Positions 49,282 through 62,356 of a DNA stretch of 64,000 bases are shown piece after piece. Both the position numbers and the translations under genes were made by a program. A model generated the notes under the pieces. It was not told where the DNA came from. It did no database searches and was given only the letters and a program-made list of their open reading frames with translations. This stretch comes from Henricia sp. BOLD:AAB3569 (lineage: Eukaryota > Echinodermata > Asteroidea > Spinulosida > Echinasteridae): contig JBBELK010000549.1 of NCBI GenBank assembly GCA_037783545.1, positions 45,754 to 109,753 on the forward strand, read 5' to 3'. How positions within the stretch are numbered: position 1 is the first letter of the stretch; the number at the start of each line of letters is the position of its first letter.

Positions 49282-50475
49282 TGAGTCAACGGCCGTACAA
49301 ATGTACACCAGCGCCGCGCAGGGTGTACCAACAGCCACGGTTAGGGGAATAACCAGGTAGCCGAGCTCCGCTTTCCCTAAACTCTGAAATTTCTCCGTCA
49401 TTTCCCAGCGAAAATCTGTCAATTTTGCATGACAAGTGCGGAATATATACAGTTTGGAGCATGCAAAATTTGAAGTTGGTTGGAAAAATCCTTGATTTCC
49501 AAATTTGCCGGCATTTGGGACACACTTTGACCTAATTCCCGTCACAATCTGGGGTGAGTCAACGGCCGTACAAATGTACACCAGCGCCGCGCAGGGTGTA
49601 CCAACAGCCACGGTTAGGGAATAACCACGTAGCCGAGCTCCGCTTTCCCTAAACTCTGAAATTTCTTCGTCATTTCCCAGCGAAAATCTGTCAATTTTGC
49701 ATGACAAGTGCGGAATATATACAGTTTGGAGCATGCAAAATTTGAAGTTGGTTGGAAAATTCCTTGATTTCCAAATTTGCCGGCATTTGGGACACACTTT
49801 GACCTAATTCCCGTCACAATCTGGGATGAGTCAACGGCCGTACAAATGTACACCAGCGCCGCGAAGGGTGTACCAACGGCCACGGTTAGGGGAATAACCA
49901 CGTAGCCGAGCTCCGCTTTCCCTAAACTCTGAAATTTCTCCGTCATTTCCCAGCGAAAATCTGTCAATTTTGCATGACAAGTGCGGAATATATACAGTTT
50001 GGAGCATGCAAAATTTGAAGTTGGTTGGAAAATTCCTTGATTTCCAAATTTGCCGGCATTTGGGACACACTTTCACCTAATTCCCGCCATAATCTGGGGT
50101 GAGTCAACGGCCGTACAAATGTACACCAGCGCCGCGCAGGGTGTACCAACAGCCACGGTTAGGGGAATAACCAGGTAGCCGAGCTCCGCTTTCCCTAAAC
50201 TCTGAAATTTCTCCGTCATTTCCCAGCGAAAATCTGTCAATTTTGCATGACAAGTGCGGAATATATACAGTTTGGAGCATGCAAAATTTGAAGTTGGTTG
50301 GAAAAATCCTTGATTTCCAAATTTGCCGGCATTTGGGACACACTTTGACCTAATTCCCGTCACAATCTGGGGTGAGTCAATGGCCGTACAAATGTACACC
50401 AGCGCCGCGCAGGGTTAACCAACAGCCACGGTTAGGGGAATAACCACGTAGCCGAGCTCCGCTTTCCCTAAACTC
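49282..50475 (+). repeat. Seventeen-monomer-spaced duplicated block, copy 1
   Basis: Shared with 53923-55115 at an offset of 4641 then 4640 bp (17 monomers, less single-base losses). Markers: AACCAGGTAG, TTTCTTCGTC, CTGGGATGAG, GCCGCGAAGG with CAACGGCC, CCCGCCATAATC, then GGGTTAACC. Confidence 0.8.
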
Positions 50476-51176
50476 TGACATTTCTCCGTCATTTCCCAGC
50501 GAAAATCTGTCAATTTTGCATGACAAGTGCGGAATATATACAGTTTGGAGCATGCAAAATTTGAAGTTGGTTGGAAAATTCCTTGATTTCCAAATTTGCC
50601 GGCATTTGGGACACACTTTGACCTAATTCCCGTCACAATCTGGGGTGAGTCAACGGCCGTACAAATGTACACCAGCACCGCGCAGGGTGTACCAACAGCC
50701 ACGGTTAGGGGAATAACCACGTAGCCGAGCTCCGCTTTCCCTAAACTCTGAAATTTCTCCGTCATTTCCCAGCGAAAATCTGTCAATTTTGCATGACAAG
50801 TGCGGAATATATACAGTTTGGAGCATGCACAATTTGAAGTTGGTTGGAAAATTCCTTGATTTCCAAATTTGCCGGCATTTGGGACACACTTTGACCTAAT
50901 TCCCGTCACAATTCTGGGGTGAGTCAACGGCCGTACAAATGTACACCAGCGCAGCGCAGGGTGTCACAACAGCCACGGTTAGCGGAATAACCACGTAGCC
51001 GAGCTCCGCTTTCCCTAAAATCTGAAATTTCTCCGTCATTTCCTAGCGAAAATCTGTCAATTTTGCATGACAAGTGCGGAATATATACAGTTTGGAGCAT
51101 GCACAATTTGAAGTTGGTTGGAAAATTCCTTGATTTCCAAATTTGCCGGCATTTGGGACACACTTTGACCTAATTC
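50336..51176 (+). repeat. Third copy of the GGGTTAACC to TTAGCGG three-monomer string
   Basis: The end of the previous block (GGGTTAACC, GACATTTCTCC, CAGCACCGCG, GTGTCACAAC with TTAGCGG, CCCTAAAATCTG) is also found here. The starts lie 2456 bp after the copy near 47880 and 2730 bp before the copy near 53066, that is nine monomers minus one base and exactly ten monomers. The array here has been amplified in units of about nine to ten monomers. Confidence 0.8.
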
Positions 51177-51536
51177 CCGTCACAATCTGGGGTGAGTCAA
51201 CGGCCGTACAAATGTACACCAGCGCCGCGCAGGGTGTACCAACAGCCACGGTTAGGGGAATAACCACGTAGCCGAGCTCCGCTTTCCCTAAACTCTGAAA
51301 TTTCTCCGTCATTTCCCAGCGAAAATCTGTCAATTTTGCATGACAAGTGCGGAATATATACAGTTTGGAGTATGCAAAATTTGAAGTTGGTTGGAAAAAT
51401 CCTTGATTTCCAAATTTGCCGGCATTTGGGACACACTTTGACCTAATTCCCGTCACAATCTGGGGTGAGTCAACGGCCGTACAAATGTACACCAGCGCCG
51501 CGCAGGGTGTACCAACAGCCACGGTTAGGGGAATAA

Positions 51537-53907
51537 CCACGTAGCCGAGCTCCGCTTTCCCTAAACTCTGAAATTTCTCCGTCATTTCCCAGCGAAAATC
51601 TGTCAATTTTGCATGACAAGTGCGGAATATATACAGTTTGGAGCATGCAAAATTTGAAGTTGGTTGGAAAATTCCTTGATTTTCAAATTTGCCGGCATTT
51701 GGGACACACTTTGACCTAATTCCCGTCACAATCTGGGGTGAGTCAACGGCCGTACAAATGTACACCAGCGCAGCGCAGGGTGTCCCAACAGCCACGGTTA
51801 GGGGAATAACCACGTAGCCGAGCTCCGCTTTCCCTAAACTCTGAAATTTCTCCGTCATTTCCAAGCGAAAATCTGTCAATTTTGCATGACAAGTGCGGAA
51901 TATATACAGTTTGGAGCATGCAAAATTTGAAGTTGGTTGGAAAATTCCTTGATTTCCAAATTTGCCGGCATTTGGGACACACTTTCACCTAATTCCCGTC
52001 ATAATCTGGGGTGAGTCAACGGCCGTACAAATGTACACCAGCGCCGCGCAGGGTGTACCAACAGCCACGGTTAGGGGAATAACCAGGTAGCCGAGCTCCG
52101 CTTTCCCTAAACTCTGAAATTTCTCCGTCATTTCCCAGCGAAAATCTGTCAATTTTGAATGACAAGTGCGGAATATATACAGTTTGGAGCATGCAAAATT
52201 TGAAGTTGGTTGGAAAAATCCTTGATTTCCAAATTTGCCGGCATTTGGGACACACTTTGACCTAATTCCCGTCACAATCTGGGGTGAGTCAACGGCCGTA
52301 CAAATGTACACCAGCGCCGCGCAGGGTTAACCAACAGCCACGGTTAGGGGAATAACCACGTAGCCGAGCTCCGCTTTCCCTAAACTCTGAAATTTCTCCG
52401 TCATTTCCCAGCGAAAATCTGTCAATTTTGCATGACAAGTGCGGAATATATACAGTTTGGAGCATGCAAAATTTGAAGTTGGTTGGAAAATTCCTTGATT
52501 TTCAAATTTGCCGGCATTTGGGACACACTTTGACCTAATTCCCGTCACAATCTGGGGTAAGTCAACGGCCGTACAAATGTACACCAGCGCAGCGCAGGGT
52601 GTCCCAACAGCCACGGTTAGGGGAATAACGACGTAGCCGAGCTCCGCTTTCCCTAAACTCTGAAATTTCTCCGTCATTTCCAAGCGAAAATCTGTCAATT
52701 TTGCATGACAAGTGCGGAATATATACAGTTTGGAGCATGCAAAATTTGAAGTTGGTTAGAAAATTCCTTGATTTCCAAATTTGCCGGCATTTGGGACACA
52801 CTTTGACCTAATTCCCGTCACAATCTGGGTGAGTCAACGGCCGTACAAATGTACACCAGCGCCGCGCAGGGTGTACCAACAGCCACGGTTAGGGGAATAA
52901 CCAGGTAGCCGAGCTCCGCTTTCCCTAAACTCTGAAATTTCTCCGTCATTTCCCAGCGAAAATCTGTCAATTTTGCATGACAAGTGCGGAATATATACAG
53001 TTTGGAGCATGCAAAATTTGAAGTTGGTTGGAAAAATCCTTGATTTCCAAATTTGCCGGCATTTAGGACACACTTTGACCTAATTCCCGTCACAATCTGG
53101 GGTGAGTCAACGGCCGTACAAATGTACACCAGCGCCGCGCAGGGTTAACCAACAGCCACGGTTAGGGGAATAACCACGTAGCCGAGCTCCGCTTTCCCTA
53201 AACTCTGACATTTCTACCGTCATTTCCCAGCGAAAATCTGTCAATTTTGCATGACAAGTGCGGAATATATACAGTTTGGAGCATGCAAAATTTGAAGTTG
53301 GTTGGAAAATTCCTTGATTTCCAAATTTGCCGGCATTTGGGACACACTTTGACCTAATTCCCGTCACAATCTGGGGTGAGTCAACGGCCGTACAAATGTA
53401 CACCAGCACCGCGCAGGGTGTACCAACAGCCACGGTTAGGGGAATAACCACGTAGCCGAGCTCCGCTTTCCCTAAACTCTGAAATTTCTCCGTCATTTCC
53501 CAGCGAAAATCTGTCAATTTTGCATGACAAGTGCGGAATATATACAGTTTGGAGCATGCACAATTTGAAGTTGGTTGGAAAATTCCTTGATTTCCAAATT
53601 TGCCGGCATTTGGGACACACTTTGACCTAATTCCCGTCACAATCTGGGGTGAGTCAACGGCCGTACAAATGTACACCAGCGCAGCGCAGGGTGTCACAAC
53701 AGCCACGGTTAGCGGAATAACCACGTAGCCGAGCTCCGCTTTCCCTAAAATCTGAAATTTCTCCGTCATTTCCTAGCGAAAATCTGTCAATTTTGCATGA
53801 CAAGTGCGGAATATATACAGTTTGGAGCATGCACAATTTGAAGTTGGTTGGAAAATTCCTTGATTTCCAAATTTGCCGGCATTTGGGACACACTTTGACC
53901 TAATTCC
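51537..53907 (+). repeat. Nineteen-monomer-spaced duplicated block, copy 2
   Basis: Repeats the variant string of 46350-48720. Private changes are small: a lost G near 52829 (CTGGGTGAG) and an added A near 53216 (TTTCTACCGTC). These cancel, so the 5187-bp offset returns by 53381. Confidence 0.85.
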
Positions 53908-53922
53908 CGTCACAATCTGGGG

Positions 53923-55115
53923 TGAGTCAACGGCCGTACAAATGTACACCAGCGCCGCGCAGGGTGTACCAACAGCCACGGTTAGGGGAATAACCAGGTA
54001 GCCGAGCTCCGCTTTCCTAAACTCTGAAATTTCTCCGTCATTTCCCAGCGAAAATCTGTCAATTTTGCATGACAAGTGCGGAATATATACAGTTTGGAGC
54101 ATGCAAATTTGAAGTTGGTTGGAAAAATCCTTGATTTCCAAATTTGCCGGCATTTGGGACACACTTTGACCTAATTCCCGTCACAATCTGGGGTGAGTCA
54201 ACGGCCGTACAAATGTACACCAGCGCCGCGCAGGGTGTACCAACAGCCACGGTTAGGGGAATAACCACGTAGCCGAGCTCCGCTTTCCCTAAACTCTGAA
54301 ATTTCTTCGTCATTTCCCAGCGAAAATCTGTCAATTTTGCATGACAAGTGCGGAATATATACAGTTTGGAGCATGCAAAATTTGAAGTTGGTTGGAAAAT
54401 TCCTTGATTTCCAAATTTGCCGGCATTTGGGACACACTTTGACCTAATTCCCGTCACAATCTGGGATGAGTCAACGGCCGTACAAATGTACACCAGCGCC
54501 GCGAAGGGTGTACCAACGGCCACGGTTAGGGGAATAACCACGTAGCCGAGCTCCGCTTTCCCTAAACTCTGAAATTTCTCCGTCATTTCCCAGCGAAAAT
54601 CTGTCAATTTTGCATGACAAGTGCGGAATATATACAGTTTGGAGCATGCAAAATTTGAAGTTGGTTGGAAAATTCCTTGATTTCCAAATTTGCCGGCATT
54701 TGGGACACACTTTCACCTAATTCCCGCCATAATCTGGGGTGAGTCAACGGCCGTACAAATGTACACCAGCGCCGCGCAGGGTGTACCAACAGCCACGGTT
54801 AGGGGAATAACCAGGTAGCCGAGCTCCGCTTTCCCTAAACTCTGAAATTTCTCCGTCATTTCCCAGCGAAAATCTGTCAATTTTGCATGACAAGTGCGGA
54901 ATATATACAGTTTGGAGCATGCAAAATTTGAAGTTGGTTGGAAAAATCCTTGATTTCCAAATTTGCCGGCATTTGGGACACACTTTGACCTAATTCCCGT
55001 CACAATCTGGGGTGAGTCAACGGCCGTACAAATGTACACCAGCGCCGCGCAGGGTTAACCAACAGCCACGGTTAGGGGAATAACCACGTAGCCGAGCTCC
55101 GCTTTCCCTAAACTC
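53923..55115 (+). repeat. Seventeen-monomer-spaced duplicated block, copy 2
   Basis: Same marker order as 49282-50475: AACCAGGTAG near 53995, TTTCTTCGTC near 54303, CTGGGATGAG near 54463, GCCGCGAAGG near 54498 and CCCGCCATAATC near 54726. It starts right where the nineteen-monomer block ends, so the two duplications are nested or sequential. Confidence 0.8.
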
Positions 55116-58013
55116 TGAAATTTCTCCGTCATTTCCCAGCGAAAATCTGTCAATTTTGCATGACAAGTGCGGAATATATACAGTTTGGAGCATGCAAAAT
55201 TTGAAGTTGGTTGGAAAATTCCTTGATTTTCAAATTTGCCGGCATTTGGGACACACTTTGACCTAATTCCCGTCACAATCTGGGGTAAGTCAACGGCCGT
55301 ACAAATGTACACCAGCGCAGCGCAGGGTGTCCCAACAGCCACGGTTAGGGGAATAACGACGTAGCCGAGCTCCGCTTTCCCTAAACTCTGAAATTTCTCC
55401 GTCATTTCCAAGCGAAAATCTGTCAATTTTGCATGACAAGTGCGGAATATATACAGTTTGGAGCATGCAAAATTTGAAGTTGGTTAGAAAATTCCTTGAT
55501 TTCCAAATTTGCCGGCATTTGGGACACACTTTGACCTAATTCCCGTCACAATCTGGGGTGAGTCAACGGCCGTACAAATGTACACCAGCGCCGCGCAGGG
55601 TGTACCAACAGCCACGGTTAGGGGAATAACCAGGTAGCCGAGCTCCGCTTTCCCTAAACTCTGAAATTTCTCCGTCATTTCCCAGCGAAAATCTGTCAAT
55701 TTTGCATGACAAGTGCGGAATATATACAGTTTGGAGCATGCAAAATTTGAAGTTGGTTGGAAAAATCCTTGATTTCCAAATTTGCCGGCATTTGGGACAC
55801 ACTTTGACCTAATTCCCGTCACAATCTGGGGTGAGTCAACAGCCGTACAAATGTACACCAGCGCCGCGCAGGGTTAACAACAGCCACGGTTAGGGGAATA
55901 ACCACGTAGCCGAGCTGCGCTTTCCCTAAACTCTGAAATTTCTCCGTCATTTCCCAGCGAAAATCTGTCAATTTTGCATGACAAGTGCGGAATATATACA
56001 GTTTGGAGCATGCAAAATTTGAAGTTGGTTGGAAAATTCCTTGATTTCCAAATTTGCCGGCATTTGGGACACACTTTGACCTAATTCCCGTCACAATCTG
56101 GGGTGAGTCAACGGCCGTACAAATGTACACCAGCGCGGCGCAGAGTGTCCCAACAGCCACGGTTAGGGAAATAACCACGCAGCCGAGCTCCGTTTTCCCT
56201 AAACTCTGAAATTTCTCCGTCATTTCCCAGCGAAAATCTGTCAATTTTGCATGACAAGTGCGGAATATATACAGTTTGGAGCATGCAAAATTTGAAGTTG
56301 GTTAGAAAATTCCTTGATTTCCAAATTTGCCGGCATTTGGGACACACTTTGACCTAATTTCCGTCACAATCTGGGGTGAGTCAACGGCCGTACAAATGTA
56401 CACCAGCGCCGCGCAGGGTGTACCAACAGCCACGGTTAGGGGAATAACCACGTAGCTGAGCTCCGCTTTCCCTAAACTCTGAAATTTCTCCGTCATTTCC
56501 CAGCGAAAATCTGTCAATTTTGCATGACAAGTGCGGAATATATACAGTTTGGAGCATGCAAAATTTGAGGTTGGTTGGAAAATTCCTTGATTTCCAAATT
56601 TGCCGGCATTTGGGACACACTTTGACCTAATTCCCGTCACAATCTGGGGTGAGTCAACGGCCGTACAAATGTACACCAGCGCCGCGCAGGGTGTACCCAA
56701 CAGCCACGGTTAGGGGAATAACCACGTAGCCGAGCTCCGCTTTCCCTAAACTCTGAAATAACTCCGTCATTTCCCAGCGAAAATCTGTCAATTTTGCATG
56801 ACAAGTGCGGAATATATACAGTTTGGAGCATGCAAAATTTGAAGTTGGTTGGAAAATTCCTTGATTTCCAAATTTGCCGGCATTTGGGACACACTTTGAC
56901 CTAATTCCCGTCACAATCTGGGGTGAGTCAACGGCCGTACAAATGTACACCAGCGCCGCGCAGGGTGTACCAACAGCCACGGTTAGGAGAATAACCACGT
57001 AGCCGAGCTCCGCTTTCCCTAAACTCTGAAATTTCTCCGTCATTTCCCAGCGAAAATCTGTCAATTTTGCATGACAAGTGCGGAATATATACAGTTTGGA
57101 GCATGCAAAATTTGAAGTTGGTTGGAAAATTCCTTGATTTCCAAATTTGCCGGCATTTGGGACACACTTTGACCTAATTCCCGTCACAATCTGGGGTGAG
57201 TCAACGGCCGTACAAATGTACACCAGCGCCGCGCAGGGTGTACCAACAGCCACGGTTAGGGGAATAACCACGTAGCCGAGCTCCGCTTTCCCTAAACTCT
57301 GAAATTTCTCCCGTCATTTCCCAGCGAAAATCTGTCAATTTTGCATGACAAGTGCGGAATATATACAGTTTGGAGCATGCAAAATTTGAAGTTGGTTGGA
57401 AAATTCCTTGATTTCCAAATTTGCCGGCATTTGGGACACACTTTGACCTAATTCCCGTCACAATCTGGGGTGAGTCAACGGCCGTACAAATGTACACCAG
57501 CGCCGCGCAGGGTGTACCAACAGCCACGGTTAGGAGAATAACCACGTAGCCGAGCTCCGCTTTCCCTAAACTCTGAAATTTCTCCGTCATTTCCAGCGAA
57601 AATCTGTCAATTTTGCATGACAAGTGCGGAATATATACAGTTTGGAGCATGCAAAATTTGAAGTTGGTTGGAAAATTCCTTGATTTCCAAATTTGCCGGC
57701 ATTTGGGACACACTTTGACCTAATTCCCGTCACAATCTGGGTGAGTCAACGGCCGTACAAATGTACACCAGCGCCGCGCAGGGTGTACCAACAGCCACGG
57801 TTAGGGGAATAACCACGTAGCCGAGCTCCGCTTTCCCTAAACTCTGAAATTTCTCCGTCATTTCCCAGCGAAAATCTGTCAATTTTGCATGACAAGTGCG
57901 GAATATATACAGTTTGGAGCATGCAAAATTTGAAGTTGGTTGGAAAATTCCTTGATTTCCAAATTTGCCGGCATTTGGGACACACTTTGACCTAATTCCC
58001 GTCACAATCTGGG

Positions 58014-59105
58014 GTGAGTCAACGGCCGTACAAATGTACACCAGCGCCGCGCAGGGTGTACCAACAGCCACGGTTAGGGGAATAACCACGTAGCCGAGCT
58101 CCGCTTTCCCTAAACTCTGAAATTTCTCCGTCATTTCCCAGCGAAAATCTGTCAATTTTGCATGACAAGTGCGGAATATATACAGTTTGGAGCATGCAAA
58201 ATTTGAAGTTGGTTGGAAAATTCCTTGATTTCCAAATTTGCCGGCATTTGGGACACACTTTGACCTAATTCCCATCACAATCTGGGGTGAGTCAACGGCC
58301 GTACAAATGTACACCAGCGCCGCGCAGGGTGTACCAACAGCCACGGTTAGGGGAATAACCACGTAGCCGAGCTCCGCTTTCCCTCAACTCTGAAATTTCT
58401 CCGTCATTTCCCAGCGAAAATCTGTCAATTTTGCATGACAAGTGCGGAATATATACAGTTTGGAGCATGCAAAATTTGAAGTTGGTTGGAAAATTCCTTG
58501 ATTTCCAAATTTGCCGGCATTTGGGACACACTTTGACCTAATTTCCGTCACAATCTGGGGTGAGTCAACGGCCGTACAAATGTACACCAGCGCCGCGCAG
58601 GGTGTACCAACAGCCACGGTTAGGGGAATAACCACGTAGCCGAGCTCCGCTTTCCCTAAACTCTGAAATTTCTCCGTCATTTCCCAGCGAAAATCTGTCA
58701 ATTTTGCATGACAAGTGCGGAATATATACCGTTTGGAGCATGCAAAATTTGAAGTTGGTTGGAAAATTCCTTGATTTCCAAATTTGCCGGCATTTGGGAC
58801 ACACTTTGACCTAATTCCCGTCACAATCTGGGGTGAGTCAACGGCCGTACAAATGTACACCAGCGCCGCGCAGGGTATACCAACAGCCACGGTTAGGGGA
58901 ATAGCCACGTAGCCGAGCTCCGCTTTCCCTAAACTCTGAAATTTCTCCGTAATTTCCCAGCGAAAATCTGTCAATTTTGCATGACAAGTGCGGAATATAT
59001 ACAGTTTGGAGCATGCAAAATTTGAAGTTGGTTGGAAAATTCCTTGATTTCCAAATTTGCCGGCATTTGGGACACACTTTGACCTAATTCCCGTCACAAT
59101 CTGGG
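58014..59105 (+). repeat. Four-monomer HOR at 58-60 kb, copy 1 (1092 bp)
   Basis: All class A units. CCCATCACAATC (near 58271), CTTTCCCTCAACTC (near 58378) and TAATTTCCGTC (near 58542) each recur exactly 1092 bp downstream. Private changes include GGGTATACC with AATAGCCACG near 58875-58905. Confidence 0.75.
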
Positions 59106-59934
59106 GTGAGTCAACGGCCGTACAAATGTACACCAGCGCCGCGCAGGGTGTACCAACAGCCACGGTTAGGGGAATAACCACGTAGCCGAGCTCCGCTTTC
59201 CCTAAACTCTGAAATTTCTCCGTCATTTCCCAGCGAAAATCTGTCAATTTTGCATGACAAGTGCGGAATATATACAGTTTGGAGCATGCAAAATTTGTAG
59301 TTGGTTGGAAAATTCCTTGATTTCCAAATTTGCCGGCATTTGGGACACACTTTGACCTAATTCCCATCACAATCTGGGGTGAGTCAACGGCCGTACAAAT
59401 GTACACCAGCGCCGCGCAGGGTGTACCAACAGCCACGGTTAGGGGAATAACCACGTAGCCGAGCTCCGCTTTCCCTCAACTCTGAAATTTCTCCGTCATT
59501 TCCCAGCGAAAATCTGTCAATTTTGCATGACAAGTGCGGAATATATACAGTTTGGAGCATGCAAAATTTGAAGTTGGTTGGAAAATTCCTTGATTTCCAA
59601 ATTTGCCGGCATTTGGGACACACTTTGACCTAATTTCCGTCACAATCTGGGGTGAGTCAACGGCCGTACAAATGTACACCAGCGCCGCGCCGGGTGTACC
59701 AACAGCCACGGTTAGGGGAATAACCACGTAGCCGAGCTCCGCTTTCCCTAAACTCTGAAATTTCTCCGTCATTTCCCAGCGAAAATCTGTCAATTTTGCA
59801 TGACAAGTGCGGAATATATACAGTTTGGAGCATGCAAAATTTGAAGTTGGTTGGAAAATTCCTTGATTTCCGAATTTGCCGGCATTTGGGACACACTTTG
59901 ACCTAATTCCCGTCACAATCTGGGGTGAGTCAAC
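59106..59934 (+). repeat. Four-monomer HOR at 58-60 kb, copy 2 (partial)
   Basis: Carries CCCATCACAATC near 59363, CTTTCCCTCAACTC near 59470 and TAATTTCCGTC near 59634, each 1092 bp after its partner. The match fades after about 59.9 kb, where another variant set (GCTCCGCCTTCC with TTTCTCTGTC and AAAATTTGTC) begins. Confidence 0.7.
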
Positions 59935-59999
59935 GGCCGTACAAATGTACACCAGCGCCGCGCAGGGTGTACCAACAGCCACGGTTAGGGGAATAACCA

Positions 60000-62100
60000 C
60001 GTAGCCGAGCTCCGCCTTCCCTAAACTCTGAAATTTCTCTGTCATTTCCAGCGAAAATTTGTCAATTTTGCATGACAAGTGCGGAATATATACAGTTTGG
60101 AGCATGCAAAATTTGAAGTTGGTTGGAAAATTCCTTGATTTCCAAATTTGCCGGCATTTGGGACACACTTTGACCTAATTCCCGTCACAATCTGGGGTGA
60201 GTCAACGGCCGTACAAATGTACACCAGCGCCGCGCAGGGGTGTACCAACAGCCACAGTTAGGGAATAATAACGTAGCCGAGCTCCGCTTTCCCTAAACTC
60301 TGAAATTTCTCCGTCATTTCCCAGCGAAAATCTGTCAATTTTGCATGACAAGTGCGGAATATATACAGTTTGGAGCATGCAAAATTTGAAGTTGGTTGGA
60401 AAATTCCTTGATTTCCAAATTTGCCGGCATTTGGGACACACTTTGACCTAATTCCCGTCACAATCTGGGGTGAGTCAACGTCCGTACAAATGTACACCAG
60501 CTCCGCGCAGGGTGTACCAACAACCACAGTTAGGGGAATAACCACGTAGCCGAGCTCCGCTTTCCCAAAACTCTGAAATTTCTCCGTCATTTCCCAGCGA
60601 AAATCTGTCAATTTTGCATGACAAGTGCGGAATATATACAGTTTGGAGCATGCAAAATTTGAAGTTGGTTGGAAAATTCCTTGATTTCCAAATTTGCCGG
60701 CATTTGGGACACACTTTGACCTAATTCCCGTCACAATCTGGGGTGAGTCAACGGCCGTACAAATGTACACCAGCGCCGCGCAGGGTGTACCAACAGCCAC
60801 GGTTAGGGGAATAACCACGTAGCCGAGCTCCGCCTTCCCTAAACTCTGAAATTTCTCTGTCATTTCCCAGCGAAAATTTGTCAATTTTGCATGACAAGTG
60901 CGGAATATATACAGTTTGGAGCATGCAAAATTTGAAGTTGGTTGGAAAATTCCTTGATTTCCAAATTTGCCGGCATTTGGGACACACTTTGACCTAATTC
61001 CCGTCACAATCTGGGGTGAGTCAACGGCCGTACAAATGTACACCAGCGCCGCGCAGGGTGTACCAACAGCCACGGTTAGGGGAATAACCACGTAGCCGAG
61101 CTCCGCCTTCCTAAACTCTGAAATTTCTCTGTCATTCCCAGCGAAAATTGTCAATTTTGCATGACAAGTGCGGAATAATATACAGTTTGGAGCATGCAAA
61201 ATTTGAAGTTGGTTGGAAAATTCCTTGATTTCCAAATTTGCCGGCATTTGGGACACACTTTGACCTAATTCCCGTCACAATCTGGGTGAACGGCCGTACA
61301 AATGTACACCAGCGCCGCGCAGGGTGTACCAACAGCCACAGTTAGGGGAATAATAACGTAGCCGAGCTCCGCTTTCCCTAAACTCTGAAATTTCTCCGTC
61401 ATTTCCCAGCGAAAATCTGTCAATTTTGCATGACAAGTGCGGAATATATACAGTTTGGAGCATGCAAAATTTGAAGTTGGTTGGAAAATTCCTTGATTTC
61501 CAATTGATGGCCCTGCAATTCGACACAATTGGGTGAGTCAACGTCCGTACAAATGTACACCAGCTCCGCGCAGGTGTACCAACAACCACAGTTAGGGGAA
61601 TAACCACGTAGCCGAGCTCCGCTTTCCCAAAACTCTGAAATTTCTCCGTCATTTCCCAGCGAAAATCTGTCAATTTTGCATGACAAGTGCGGAATACGAA
61701 TATATACAGTTTGGAGCATGCAAAATTGAAGTTGTTGTGGAAAATTCCTTGATTCCAAATTTGCCGGCATTTGGGACACACTTTGACCTAATTCCCGTCA
61801 CAATCTGGGGTGAGTCAACGGCCGTACAAATGTACACCAGCGCCGCGCAGGGTGTACCAACAGCCACGGTTAGGGGAATAACCACGTAGCCGAGCTCCGC
61901 TTTCCCTAAACTCTGAAATTTCTCCGTCATTTCCCAGCGAAAATCTGTCAATTTTGCATGACAAGTGCGGAATATATACAGTTTGGAGCATGCAAAATTT
62001 GAAGTTGGTTGGAAAATTCCTTGATTTCCAAATTTGCCGGCATTTGGGACACACTTTGACCTAATTCCCCGTCACAATCTGGGGTGAGTCAACTTCCGTA
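60000..62100 (+). repeat. Locally rearranged stretch of the array
   Basis: Units here carry GCTCCGCCTTCC, TTTCTCTGTC, AAAATTTGTC, CAACGTCCG, CAGCTCCGCG and CAACCACAGTTAG, mixed with indels: a 5-bp loss near 61285 (CTGGGTGAACGG), a scrambled junction at 61501-61532, a 6-bp gain near 61694 (GGAATACGAATAT) and GTTGTTGTGG near 61731. The string CAACGTCCG, CAGCTCCGCG, CAACCACAG occurs near 60478 and 61550. Only satellite is recognisable. Confidence 0.8.
61501..61532 (+). repeat. Scrambled junction inside a monomer, 22 bp short
   Basis: After CCTTGATTTC the expected AAATTTGCCGGCATTTGGG is replaced by CAATTGATGGCCCTGCAATT and CGACACAATTGGG before GTGAGTCA resumes. The net loss of 22 bp fits a deletion between two CACA copies (GACACA and GTCACA), which lie 22 bp apart in the consensus. 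The preceding 28 bp are far more diverged than any other monomer. Confidence 0.7.
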
Positions 62101-62356
62101 CAAATGTACACCAGCGCCGCGCAGGGTGTACCAACAACCACAGTTAGGGGATTAACCACGTAGCCGAGCTCCGCTTTCCCAAAACTCTGAAATTTCTCCG
62201 TCATTTCCCAGCGAAAATCTGTCAATTTTGCATGACAAGTGCGGAATATATACAGTTTGGAGCATGCAAAATTTGAAGTTGGTTGGAAAATTCCTTGATT
62301 TCCAAATTTGCCGGCATTTGGGACACACTTTGACCTAATTCCCGTCACAATCTGGG

